Source of the DNA: CAVUAF01 sp964460655
Lineage (GTDB): Bacteria > Acidobacteriota > Terriglobia > Terriglobales > Acidobacteriaceae
Length of the DNA: 64,000 bases
Direction of reading: 5' to 3'
Assembly: GCA_964460655.1 (NCBI GenBank)
Contig: CAYWSH010000003.1
Location: forward strand, 15,529 to 79,528
Shown piece after piece: positions 15,334 to 23,775 of the stretch; the first letter of the stretch is position 1; each line of letters opens with the position of its first letter. The notes beneath the pieces are model-generated. The model was given only the letters and a program-made list of their open reading frames with translations, was not told the DNA's origin and ran no database searches. Both the position numbers and the translations under genes were made by a program.

Positions 15334-16890
15334 ATGCCGAACTTGCGAATGAGTACCTGGCTGCGAACGCTGATCGCGGTAACGGTTTGTCTTGTTGGCA
15401 TCGCTTCTCTCGCCAAGGCGCAGCTTGTCGTGCGCTCCTTCGACGGCGACCAAGGGCCCCAGCAGGAGAAGTGCAAGCCGGAAGAACTACGCTGCGGACG
15501 CCAGGCGGAAATGATGGCTGCGGCGAACGGCAAGCAGGTGCTGCAAGTGACGTGGCAGCACGTGAACGTTTACGACTACAACGGCAAGCAGCTGCGCTCC
15601 ATCCCGTTGCCGGAATTCATCCGCAAGGCGGGACTGGACCCGAATCCGGTACCGCGGCGTGCCGGAGTAACGGACAAAGGACCGTTCGAGCCGCATGTGG
15701 TGTTCGACGAGTTCATCGGCCGCTGGGTGATGAACTTAAGTTGCCTGAACGACTGCTTCCTTGTCAGCAAGACCGCGGACGCGACCGGCGAGTGGCGCGG
15801 CGTTTACATGACCTGCCTGCAGGGCGGCCCGTGCCTGAATAACGACCCATCGCTGCAACTCGGGTATGACAAGAACGGCGTCTATCACTGCGCCGCCCAC
15901 TTGGGAGACGACAATCCCAACACCATCAAGAATGTGGCGTACGACTGCTTCGCGATCCCGCCGGAGGAAGTGAAGGGAATCGGGGAAGGCAAGGAGCCGG
16001 TGCATCTCAATCGCAATCACAACATGATGATGCACATCCGGCCGGCCGTGGACCAGAACCCACGCAAGGCAACGAATGCGCCGGCGATGTTCGCTGCGCG
16101 GACGTGTTATCGCCCTGAACCTGGCGGTTGCCAGAAGGCGACCAACTTCGTCTTCGAATGGATGGTGACCACGTTCACCTGGAATGGCGTGACCGGTACC
16201 TACGGCCCCGACCAACTCATCAAGACCGACGTCGGTTCGCAACAGAACAAGTGGCTCTACAGCATTCCGTGTTGCGGGCCGAATGCGGCGATCCCGCAGA
16301 TGGGCAGCGACGTCCCGGTGCGGATACAGGAGAGCCATCGGCTCAACAACCTGGTGCAGAACGGATCGCATCTGCAAGTGGTCTTCGGCTCCGGTCCGTG
16401 CACGCACGACTGCGGCGCGCAGGGTGAGGACAAGAAGAACATCATGTTCTGGGCAGACCTCGACTGCACCGACCCGGCTGCGTGCAAAGTCGCGCAGACC
16501 GCGAAGATCGCAGGACCGGAAGCGCTGTTCCCCAGCGTCGGTGTCGATGACAAGGGGAACGTCGGCATCATCGCGGCGTCGTCATCCGAGAAGGACTACC
16601 TTTCCATCCTGCTATGGACGCATAAAGCGATCGATCCGGCGAATACATTCAGCGAGCCCATCACGGTGGTTGCCGGGACGCATCCCTACACCTGCCCGAA
16701 CCGGATGAACCTTGCGCTGATTGCGAGCGCGGTGGGAATGCTGACGGTGCGCGACCCGCGCGACGGCTCAAAGCTGTGGACGACGCACCAGTATGCGAAT
16801 GACGCGACACCCTGCGTGTGGAATTCGCGGCTCGTCGAGTATCAGCCGAGTGCGGCGGTGAAGGGCGCGGCAAAACCACGGAAGAAGTAG
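15334..16890 (+). CDS. Secreted cysteine-rich protein of unknown function (paralogue B)
   Basis: 518 aa from the ATG at 15334 (MPNLRMSTW); an ATG at 15349 is an alternative. Signal peptide ends near LAKA/Q. It is collinear with the protein at 4876-6408: VRSFDGDQG, PHVVFDEFIGRWVMNLSC, DCFLVS, GGPCLNND, IPCCGPNAAIPQ, CTHDCGAQG, HPYTCP. The cysteine framework is kept while the rest has diverged, so it is an old duplication rather than a recent one. Family and function are not recognised. It likely folds as a disulfide-stabilised repeat or propeller outside the cytoplasm. The aldolase gene begins 58 bp downstream. Confidence 0.87.
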   Translation: MPNLRMSTWLRTLIAVTVCLVGIASLAKAQLVVRSFDGDQGPQQEKCKPEELRCGRQAEMMAAANGKQVLQVTWQHVNVYDYNGKQLRSIPLPEFIRKAGLDPNPVPRRAGVTDKGPFEPHVVFDEFIGRWVMNLSCLNDCFLVSKTADATGEWRGVYMTCLQGGPCLNNDPSLQLGYDKNGVYHCAAHLGDDNPNTIKNVAYDCFAIPPEEVKGIGEGKEPVHLNRNHNMMMHIRPAVDQNPRKATNAPAMFAARTCYRPEPGGCQKATNFVFEWMVTTFTWNGVTGTYGPDQLIKTDVGSQQNKWLYSIPCCGPNAAIPQMGSDVPVRIQESHRLNNLVQNGSHLQVVFGSGPCTHDCGAQGEDKKNIMFWADLDCTDPAACKVAQTAKIAGPEALFPSVGVDDKGNVGIIAASSSEKDYLSILLWTHKAIDPANTFSEPITVVAGTHPYTCPNRMNLALIASAVGMLTVRDPRDGSKLWTTHQYANDATPCVWNSRLVEYQPSAAVKGAAKPRKK

Positions 16891-16948
16891 CTCTCAACCA
16901 TGGACTCGAGGAAAGTCTTCGATCTGAAGCGATCAGCAGGAGGGGACG

Positions 16949-17764
16949 ATGCCAAAGACTGCCGAACTGCAGAGGTCGGTGTATGAGCCGGACCAGCCCG
17001 GACTCGATTTCCCGGCCGTGCCGACGTTCGCCACGCGCGCCGAAGAGGGCATGCATCGCAAGCAACGGCTGGTGGCGGCGTGTCGCGCCTTTGCGCAGCA
17101 TGGTTTCGATTACGGATTTGCCGGGCACCTGACGGTGCGCGATCCCGAGCGGCCTCAGCTTTATTGGACGAATCCGATGGCGGTCCACTTTTCGCAGGTA
17201 AGGATGTCGAACCTGATCCTGGTTGACCATCAAGGGCAGGTGGTGGAAGGGAACCACGCGGTCAACCGCGCCGGCTTCGTGCTGCATGCGGCGGTCCACG
17301 AGGCGCATCGTGACATTGTGGCGATGTGTCATGCGCACACCATTTATGGAACGGCGTTTTCGTCGCTCGGCCGCCCACTGGATCCCATCAGCCAGGATGC
17401 GGCTTGTTTTTTCGAAGACCACATGGTGATCCGCGAGGAAGCGGGCGCAGTGGCGGTGGAGACAGACGCAGGTCATGCGGTCGCGGCGGCGCTCGGCAAG
17501 GTGAAGGCGATCATTCACCAGAACCACGGGCTCCTCACGGTGAGCCGGCACAGCATCGATGCGGCCGCTTTCTGGTTCATCGGACTCGAACGCTGCTGCC
17601 GGCAACAATTGCTGGTCGAGGCGACCGGTTCCAAGCCGGTCATGGTCTCGCCGGAGAAGGCCCGCCACAGCCGCGAACACGTGGGAAGTGAATACATCGG
17701 CTGGCTGCACTTTCAGCCGCTCTACAGTCAGCTCGTCAAGACCAGCCCGGACATGTTCAGTTGA
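16949..17764 (+). CDS. Class II aldolase/adducin family protein
   Basis: 271 aa. A strong AGGAGGGG precedes the ATG. Class II aldolase landmarks: GFAGHLTVRD near residue 55, zinc-ligand region MCHAHTIYG near 130, and QNHGLLT near 190. Members include fuculose- and ribulose-phosphate aldolases/epimerases and decarboxylases of hydroxy acids. The stop overlaps the start of an MFS transporter by 4 bp (TTGA), so transporter and enzyme are translationally coupled and probably act on one imported carboxylate or sugar acid. The exact substrate is unknown. Confidence 0.88.
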   Translation: MPKTAELQRSVYEPDQPGLDFPAVPTFATRAEEGMHRKQRLVAACRAFAQHGFDYGFAGHLTVRDPERPQLYWTNPMAVHFSQVRMSNLILVDHQGQVVEGNHAVNRAGFVLHAAVHEAHRDIVAMCHAHTIYGTAFSSLGRPLDPISQDAACFFEDHMVIREEAGAVAVETDAGHAVAAALGKVKAIIHQNHGLLTVSRHSIDAAAFWFIGLERCCRQQLLVEATGSKPVMVSPEKARHSREHVGSEYIGWLHFQPLYSQLVKTSPDMFS

Positions 17765-19068
17765 GCACTGATCCGAGCGAGCGGCAGGCTTATCGCAAGG
17801 TCACGTGGCGGCTGATCCCGTTGCTGTTCATCTGCTACGTGTTCGCGTATCTCGACCGCGTCAACGTAGGTTTTGCCAAGCTGCAGATGTCGGCCGACCT
17901 GGGCCTGAGCGACACGGCGTACGGAATCGGCGCGGGCGTCTTCTTCCTCGGCTATTTCGTGTTCGAGATCCCCAGCAATCTGGCGCTCCACCGTTTTGGC
18001 GCACGCATGTGGATCGCGCGCATCATGCTGACCTGGGGAGCGATCTCCGGCTGCATGATGCTGCTGACCAGCCCGTCGGCGTTCTACATGCTCAGGTTCG
18101 CGCTGGGCGTTGCCGAAGCCGGATTCTTTCCGGGCGTGATCCTCTATTTGACTTACTGGTATCCCGCTGCACGACGCGGAACGATCACGGCGGTGTTCCT
18201 GACCGGGATCCCGCTGGCGGGAGTGATCGGCGGGCCACTCTCGGGATGGATCATGACGCGCTTCGACCACGTGCTCGCCTTGGCGGGGTGGAGATGGTTG
18301 TTCGCGCTGGAAGCGTTACCGTCTCTGTTATTGGGAGCGATGGTGCCGTTTTGTCTCGACAATGACATTGCCTCCGCGCAGTGGCTCTCCCAGCAAGAGA
18401 AGATGTTGCTCACGGAGCGTTTGGCGGAAGAGAACAAGCAGATCGCGGTCCACAGCTTCCGACAAGCGATGATGAGCGGCCGCGTGTGGGCGTTGAGCCT
18501 GGCTTACTTTGGCCTGGTGATGTCGCTTTATGGTGTCGCTTTCTGGCTGCCGAGCCTGTTGCGGACGGCGGGCGTGCGCGATGCGTTCAACATCGGCCTG
18601 CTAGCGGCGGTGCCGTACGCGGCGGCTGCCGCGGCGATGGTGTTGGTGGGACGTAGCGCCGACCGGAGGAATGAACGCCGATGGCACGTGGCGCTACCGG
18701 CGATCGCGGGTTCTTGCGGGCTCCTGTTCAGCGCGATGTACACGAACGACGTCGCCCTGACGGTGGCCTTCCTGAGCATCGCCGTCGCGGGAACGCTGGC
18801 GGCGATCAGCCAATTCTGGTCTCTGCCGCCCGCATTCCTCGGCGGCGCGGCCGCGGCGGGTGGAATCGGGCTGATCAACTCGGTCGGAAATCTGGCAGGC
18901 TTCCTGAGTTCACCGATGATGGGGTGGATCTCGGACCACACGAAGAGTATGGCGTTGGGGCTCGAATGCATCGCCACCTTCCTGGTCATGGGAGGGTTGA
19001 CATGCGTATTGATCGGCGGCACGGCGGGCCCTCAGGGGACGCGCCAGGACGTCGCAGCGGATGACTAG
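17761..19068 (+). CDS. MFS transporter, anion:cation symporter type
   Basis: 435 aa, 12 predicted membrane segments. N-terminal RLIPLLFICYVFAYLDRVNV and the following GIGAGVFFLGYFVFEIPSN are typical of the ACS family (tartrate, phthalate, hexuronate and 4-hydroxyphenylacetate permeases). Translation starts with TTG at 17761, overlapping the aldolase stop by 4 bp. The substrate is probably an organic anion metabolised by the aldolase-family protein. ACS family membership is well supported; substrate unassigned. Confidence 0.88.
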   Translation: MSTDPSERQAYRKVTWRLIPLLFICYVFAYLDRVNVGFAKLQMSADLGLSDTAYGIGAGVFFLGYFVFEIPSNLALHRFGARMWIARIMLTWGAISGCMMLLTSPSAFYMLRFALGVAEAGFFPGVILYLTYWYPAARRGTITAVFLTGIPLAGVIGGPLSGWIMTRFDHVLALAGWRWLFALEALPSLLLGAMVPFCLDNDIASAQWLSQQEKMLLTERLAEENKQIAVHSFRQAMMSGRVWALSLAYFGLVMSLYGVAFWLPSLLRTAGVRDAFNIGLLAAVPYAAAAAAMVLVGRSADRRNERRWHVALPAIAGSCGLLFSAMYTNDVALTVAFLSIAVAGTLAAISQFWSLPPAFLGGAAAAGGIGLINSVGNLAGFLSSPMMGWISDHTKSMALGLECIATFLVMGGLTCVLIGGTAGPQGTRQDVAADD

Positions 19069-19086
19069 TCCGCCGGCTGCTTGGTC

Positions 19087-19920
19087 TCAATCAGCCAGGC
19101 GAGCCAGCACCGCTTCGAAGTCCTCATCTCGTCCCTGCCAACGCAACTGGTCCACATCGTCGAACAGCGCGATGTCGGTCCGCAGCGTCGCGAGGGTGCG
19201 AAACAGCATCGCTTGGGTCCGTTCGCGTGCGAGCGTGGCGGCTAGAGTGCTCGCATTCGCGACCTTCACCCCCCACTGGCGGTAGTCATCGGGAACAGAT
19301 TCCAAGTGGCTGAATCTGGCCAGGACCGCGGCCGAGGACTTTGCTCCCCATCCCGGCAGTCCGGGATATCCATCGGCTGCATCCCCCACCAGTGCGAGAT
19401 AGTCAGGGATGGACGCCGGCGGGACGCCGAATTTCTTGATCACTCCGGTCTCGTCCAAGGTGACCTGTGTCCGCCGGATCAGTTGCACGATGCGGGTACC
19501 CCGCACGCACTGGGCAAGGTCTTTATCGGGTGTGCAGATGACCACACGTCCTACGCGAGCATCGCTCGCCGCGGCCGTTGCGGCAGCAGCCAGGGCATCG
19601 TCTGCCTCGAATTCAACCATCGGCCAAACCACCACGCCGGCCGAGCGCAACGCGTCTTCGAGCAGGGGGAATTGTGCCAGCAGGTCAGGCTCAATGCCCT
19701 CGCTCGTTTTGTAGCCGGGCCAGAGTCCGTTACGGAATGACTCGATGACGTGATCGGTGGCGACCGCGAGGTGCGTCGTGCCGTTGCGAATCATCGTTCG
19801 CATCGAGGTGAGTACCCCGCGGACGGCGGCGACCTCCATGCCATTACGATCTTTCGCCGACGGCAAGGCGTAGTAGTGGCGAAACAATTCATACGTGCCG
19901 TCGATCAGGAATATGTCCAA
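19087..19920 (-). CDS. 5'-3' exonuclease (PolI N-domain/flap endonuclease family)
   Basis: 277 aa, a stand-alone 5'-3' exonuclease without a polymerase domain. The N-terminus FLIDGTYELFRHYY has the first metal Asp; FEADDALAAAA and CTPDKDL give the acidic cluster; the helix-hairpin-helix region is VGDAADGYPGLPGWGAKSSAA. Such enzymes process RNA primers and flaps. The gene is isolated, convergent with the transporter (18 bp between stops). The classic YGF-type substrate-gating residues are replaced, as in bacterial paralogues of PolI N-domains. Confidence 0.88.
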   Translation of the reverse strand: MDIFLIDGTYELFRHYYALPSAKDRNGMEVAAVRGVLTSMRTMIRNGTTHLAVATDHVIESFRNGLWPGYKTSEGIEPDLLAQFPLLEDALRSAGVVVWPMVEFEADDALAAAATAAASDARVGRVVICTPDKDLAQCVRGTRIVQLIRRTQVTLDETGVIKKFGVPPASIPDYLALVGDAADGYPGLPGWGAKSSAAVLARFSHLESVPDDYRQWGVKVANASTLAATLARERTQAMLFRTLATLRTDIALFDDVDQLRWQGRDEDFEAVLARLAD

Positions 19921-19987
19921 TGCCGCTCCCCGAGCGGAACGCTACAGGAAGGGCCATGCGCAATCAATCGAGCGGAGCGCTATGCGG

Positions 19988-20018
19988 CAAAAAAAGCTGC
20001 CCATTGCTGAGCAGCTTT
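19988..20018 (-). terminator. Rho-independent terminator of the duplicated-domain gene
   Basis: On the minus strand AAAGCTGC (20018-20011) pairs with GCAGCTTT (20000-19993), followed by a T-run to 19989. It lies just after the stop of the 20041-20838 gene. Confidence 0.75.
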
Positions 20019-20040
20019 GAGTTCTGGTCTTTTCCGACCG

Positions 20041-20838
20041 CTACTTCGGTTCGGTCGCGCAGCCTTTGGAGACGGTCCGCACGTTCGCCACGTTGATGCC
20101 TATCTGCGGGATCTGCACCCCGACCTGCTGTGCCAGTTGGGCCTGGCGCTGGGCGTCGATCTCGCGGCGGGAATTGTCGATGCGGCCGCCAACGTCAACG
20201 GTCTCGCCGACGTGGTCGCGCAGGCTAGCGATGCTGCGCAAGCGATACAGGGAACCGTCGGTGGCCCGGAGCACGAAGAAGTCCTCCGTGCCTACCAGGC
20301 AGCCGGTAAAGTGCTGCATCGCTGACGAGTCGTTATCAACCACGATCGGCACGCCCGCCGCTTGCGGCAACGCGCCGCCGGTAGTGGTGGTCGTGGTAGT
20401 GGTTTGCGAAGCGCTCGGCACCGTGGTGGTCGTGGTCTGCTGCGCAGGCGCAGGGACCGGCACCGGTATGATGATCGCGACGCCGTTCTTCACTTCCGCA
20501 CACCCGTGGGAGACGGTCGTGATCTCGCTAACGTTCAGGCCGTGCCGCGGCATCTCCACGCCCGCGGCGTTTGCCGCCGGCGTCTGTGCCTGAGCCACGC
20601 GTTCGCGCTCATGATCGCTGATCTGGCCCTTGAGTTCGACGACGTCGCCAAGATGCGCCTTGAAGTCGTCCTCGCTGTGGCTGTGCAGACGATAGAGCTG
20701 GCCATCATCGGCACGCAGCATGTAATTGTCGTGCGTGCCTACCAGACAGCCGCGGTAATACTCTTTGGCGCCGGCTGACGGGACAGCCAACAGAGCGATC
20801 ACCGCGACGGCAATAAGAACACCAATACGATTTCGCAT
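20041..20838 (-). CDS. Exported protein with two copies of a small domain
   Basis: 265 aa from the ATG at 20838, preceded by AAGGAG; the longer frame is unsupported. Signal peptide VLIAVAVIALLAVPSAGA. Two homologous units of about 85 residues (near 27-115 and 175-265) share GCLVGT-D-LRA-DG-LYRL, then VGE/DVVE-L/V-G and a closing SHGCAE or SKGCAT; each would hold one disulfide between its first and last Cys. They are joined by a Pro/Thr linker with runs of Thr. The pattern resembles small OB-like beta barrels; function unknown. An own terminator lies downstream. Confidence 0.8.
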   Translation of the reverse strand: MRNRIGVLIAVAVIALLAVPSAGAKEYYRGCLVGTHDNYMLRADDGQLYRLHSHSEDDFKAHLGDVVELKGQISDHERERVAQAQTPAANAAGVEMPRHGLNVSEITTVSHGCAEVKNGVAIIIPVPVPAPAQQTTTTTVPSASQTTTTTTTTGGALPQAAGVPIVVDNDSSAMQHFTGCLVGTEDFFVLRATDGSLYRLRSIASLRDHVGETVDVGGRIDNSRREIDAQRQAQLAQQVGVQIPQIGINVANVRTVSKGCATEPK

Positions 20839-21075
20839 GTTTATCTCCTTTTCTTGAGAGACTCCGCAGGGTCCGCCAAGAAACACGCTGGCGGCTACGA
20901 GCCCTACGGGCTCACTTCGGGATCGACGCTTTTGTCGAAGATGCCCTTATTTAGAACCGCCGGGATGAGCCGCAGGATGTCTCCCGTAAGGGCTCAAACC
21001 AGCCCTGAGAGCACCGCTAGAAGAGGATCGCTATCTTGAGGGCCATACAGCGAGTGGCTCGCCGCGCAGCGTGGG

Positions 21076-21104
21076 TTGGGGAGCGCTCTCCGCTGTGGTA
21101 CGAT
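21076..21104 (+). promoter_or_regulatory. Possible promoter for the S9 peptidase
   Basis: TTGGGG (21076-21081), 17-bp spacer, TACGAT (21099-21104). The -35 is weak. Predicted leader about 50 nt with GCGAGG before the ATG. Confidence 0.3.
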
Positions 21105-21161
21105 GCGCCGCATCCTGCGGCGCGCTGCGCTGCCCAGAGTCCAAAATTAAGCGAGGTTGCA

Positions 21162-23552
21162 ATGTTCCGGAGACAGCTCACATTGGCTGTTTTTGCTCTC
21201 GTGATCCTGAATGTAAGCGCTTACACGCAGCCCACACGTGCCGATTATGAACACGCGCTCAACCTGCGCGAGCGCTATCGGAACCTGGCGCTCAACATTG
21301 CCGAGCCGCCGGTCTGGATCCGCGGCAGCGGCCACAAGTTCACATACCGCAAGAGCGAGGCAGGCGGCGGCAGCTTTGTGCTGGTGGATGCCGATGCCGG
21401 AACCAAGGGGCCGGCATTCGATCACGCCGCGGTGGCAGCAGCTTTGTCGCGCGCGACGGGCGAGCATTACACCGCGGTGACGCTGCCGTTCCGTGCCTTT
21501 TTGTCGACGGATAGCGGCATCGAGTTTCCGCTCGGCGATAACCGCTGGAAATGCACGTCGGCCGACACCACCTGTTCGATCATGGGACCGCTGCGCGCGG
21601 GGAATTTCGGGCAGAGGTTCTTCGACCTTCCCGATGACGAGAATGACAACGCCCGCGACGCCACCAGCCGACCTTCGCCCGATCACAAGTGGGAAGCCTT
21701 CATCGATAACTTCAATGTCTGGTTGCGGCCCGCGAAGCCGGGGCAGGGACGACGTGGGCGTGGCGCCGTCGCCGGCGAGCCGACTCCCGAGAATACAGCG
21801 GCGACGGAAGGAGCTTTTGCGCTCAGTCTCGATGGATCGGAGGGGAATGCCTACTCACTGCGCGACATTGCGTGGTCACCCGATTCACGGTACCTGGCCG
21901 CCTACCGCGTGCGTCCGGGATACGACCGCGAAGTACATTACGTCGAATCATCTCCGACCGATCAGCTCCAGCCCAAGTATTCGTCGATGCGGTACAACAA
22001 ACCCGGCGACGTGCTCGCATCGCAACAGCCGGTACTGTTCGATATCGCCACCAAGCGCGAAACCAATATCGACAACACCCTGTTCCCGAATCCCTATCAG
22101 CTTTCCCGTATCACCTGGTGGAAAGACAGCCGTGGATTCACCTTCGAGTACAACCAGCGCGGACATCAGATCTACCGCGTAGTCGAGGTGGATGCAGCGA
22201 CCGGCAAGGCGCGCGACTTCGTCACGGAGAAGAGCGCGACATTCATCGACTACCCGCGGCTTTCGTCGAATGCACGCGATCACGGATGGATCTATCGCCA
22301 CGACGTGAACGACGGGAAGGAAGTCATCTGGATGTCGGAACGCGATGGCTGGCCGCATCTTTATCTATACAACGGCAAGACGGGGCAGCTCGAGAATCAG
22401 ATCACCAAGGGAACGTGGGACGTACGCGCCGTGGACCGCGTCGATGATGAAAAGCGCCAGATATGGTTCGAGGCCAGCGGGATGTATCCCGGCAAGGACC
22501 CGTACTTCGTTTACGCCTACAAGATCAACTTCGACGGCACGGGTCTTATTCGGTTGACGGACGACGAGGGCAATCACGATCTGCGTTACTCGCTCGATGG
22601 GAAGTATTTCGTCGATACGTGGTCTACGGTCGCTAGCGCGCCGGTCACGCAGCTGCGGCGTACGGAAGACAACAAAGTCGTGCTCGAGCTCGAGCGTGGT
22701 GACATTCGTCAGCTGATCGCGGCCGGCTGGAATCCGCCCGAGGTCTTCAGCGCCATGGGCCGTGACGGCAAGACGGATATCTGGGGTGTGATCTACAAGC
22801 CGGCGCATTTCGATCCCGCGAAGAAGTACCAGGTGATCGAGAACATCTATGCCGGGCCACAGGGATCGTTTGTGCCCAAGGCGTTTGCGGCCACGGGTGA
22901 ACCCCTCACCGAGTTGGGGTTCGTCGTGGTCCATATCGACGGCATGGGCACGAATAACCGCTCCAAGGCCTTCCACGACGTCGCCTGGAACAACCTGAAA
23001 GATGCCGGACTGGAAGACCGTATTCTGTGGCACAAGGCAGCCGCCGCATCGCGGCCGTGGTACGACATTTCGCAGGGCGCGGGGATATTCGGCACTTCCG
23101 CCGGTGGGCAGAACACGATGTCGGCATTGCTGTTCCATCCGGAGTTCTACAAGGTCGGAGTGGCGAACAGCGGCTCGCACGACAACCGCATGGACAAGAT
23201 CTGGTGGAATGAACTGTGGATGGGCTGGCCCATCGGCCCGCAATACGCCGCCTCGTCCAATGTGGACAACGCTCACCTGCTGCAAGGCAAGCTCATGCTG
23301 GTAGTCGGGGAGATGGACAAGAACGTGGATCCGTCATCCACTTTCCAAGTGGTGAATGCGCTGATCAAGGCCAACAAGAGATTCGATCTGTTGTTTGTGC
23401 CGGGCGGTGGGCACGGCGCCGGCGGTCAGTACGGCCAGCGGCTGCTGATGGACTTCTTCGTCCATAACATGCTCCACGCGGAACCACCTGAGTGGAATGA
23501 TGCGCCGCCGCTGCCGGGACCCCGGACGGCGACCGCCGTGGGAGGGCAGTAG
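21162..23552 (+). CDS. Secreted S9 prolyl oligopeptidase / DPP IV-like peptidase
   Basis: 796 aa from the ATG at 21162, chosen because a signal peptide starts there (LTLAVFALVILNVSAYT) after GAGG; the upstream extension is low quality. An N-terminal beta-propeller of DPP IV type (about 40-530) is followed by an alpha/beta hydrolase domain. The catalytic triad is Ser646 in GTSAGG, Asp719 in GEMDKNVD and His751 in GGGHGAG. These enzymes remove dipeptides from peptides with penultimate Pro or Ala in the periplasm. Together with the M24 peptidase at 27886-29328 it would help use proline-rich peptides. The gene is monocistronic. Confidence 0.9.
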   Translation: MFRRQLTLAVFALVILNVSAYTQPTRADYEHALNLRERYRNLALNIAEPPVWIRGSGHKFTYRKSEAGGGSFVLVDADAGTKGPAFDHAAVAAALSRATGEHYTAVTLPFRAFLSTDSGIEFPLGDNRWKCTSADTTCSIMGPLRAGNFGQRFFDLPDDENDNARDATSRPSPDHKWEAFIDNFNVWLRPAKPGQGRRGRGAVAGEPTPENTAATEGAFALSLDGSEGNAYSLRDIAWSPDSRYLAAYRVRPGYDREVHYVESSPTDQLQPKYSSMRYNKPGDVLASQQPVLFDIATKRETNIDNTLFPNPYQLSRITWWKDSRGFTFEYNQRGHQIYRVVEVDAATGKARDFVTEKSATFIDYPRLSSNARDHGWIYRHDVNDGKEVIWMSERDGWPHLYLYNGKTGQLENQITKGTWDVRAVDRVDDEKRQIWFEASGMYPGKDPYFVYAYKINFDGTGLIRLTDDEGNHDLRYSLDGKYFVDTWSTVASAPVTQLRRTEDNKVVLELERGDIRQLIAAGWNPPEVFSAMGRDGKTDIWGVIYKPAHFDPAKKYQVIENIYAGPQGSFVPKAFAATGEPLTELGFVVVHIDGMGTNNRSKAFHDVAWNNLKDAGLEDRILWHKAAAASRPWYDISQGAGIFGTSAGGQNTMSALLFHPEFYKVGVANSGSHDNRMDKIWWNELWMGWPIGPQYAASSNVDNAHLLQGKLMLVVGEMDKNVDPSSTFQVVNALIKANKRFDLLFVPGGGHGAGGQYGQRLLMDFFVHNMLHAEPPEWNDAPPLPGPRTATAVGGQ

Positions 23553-23775
23553 GTCAAGCAGACTGGGAGCGCATCCATCGCAACTTCAGCGCGAGCGGCG
23601 TGCCGATGAACTCGGAGGACTCGGCCGCTACGGAATAGACGCAAGCGGCGGATGTCCGCGCTTTGGGCGCATTGCTTTCGTCAATGCAACGCCTCCGGTT
23701 TTTCCTGCTTGAAGCGGCTGCCGTCATTTCCTACGATGCATTTGCTCTCTGGTGCTCTTGGCACCGCGCGCCCCC

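Noticed and set aside
20380..20460. ACC/ACG-rich tract as a microsatellite or CRISPR-like repeat
   Set aside because: It encodes the Thr-rich linker of the two-domain protein and has no spacer structure.
20899..20913. Inverted repeat GAGCCC-TAC-GGGCTC as a terminator
   Set aside because: No T-tract on either side and it lies upstream of, not after, the neighbouring genes.
23553..23775. Possible RNA gene between the S9 peptidase and the oxidase operon
   Set aside because: No tRNA-like arms, terminator or promoter with good spacing could be found.
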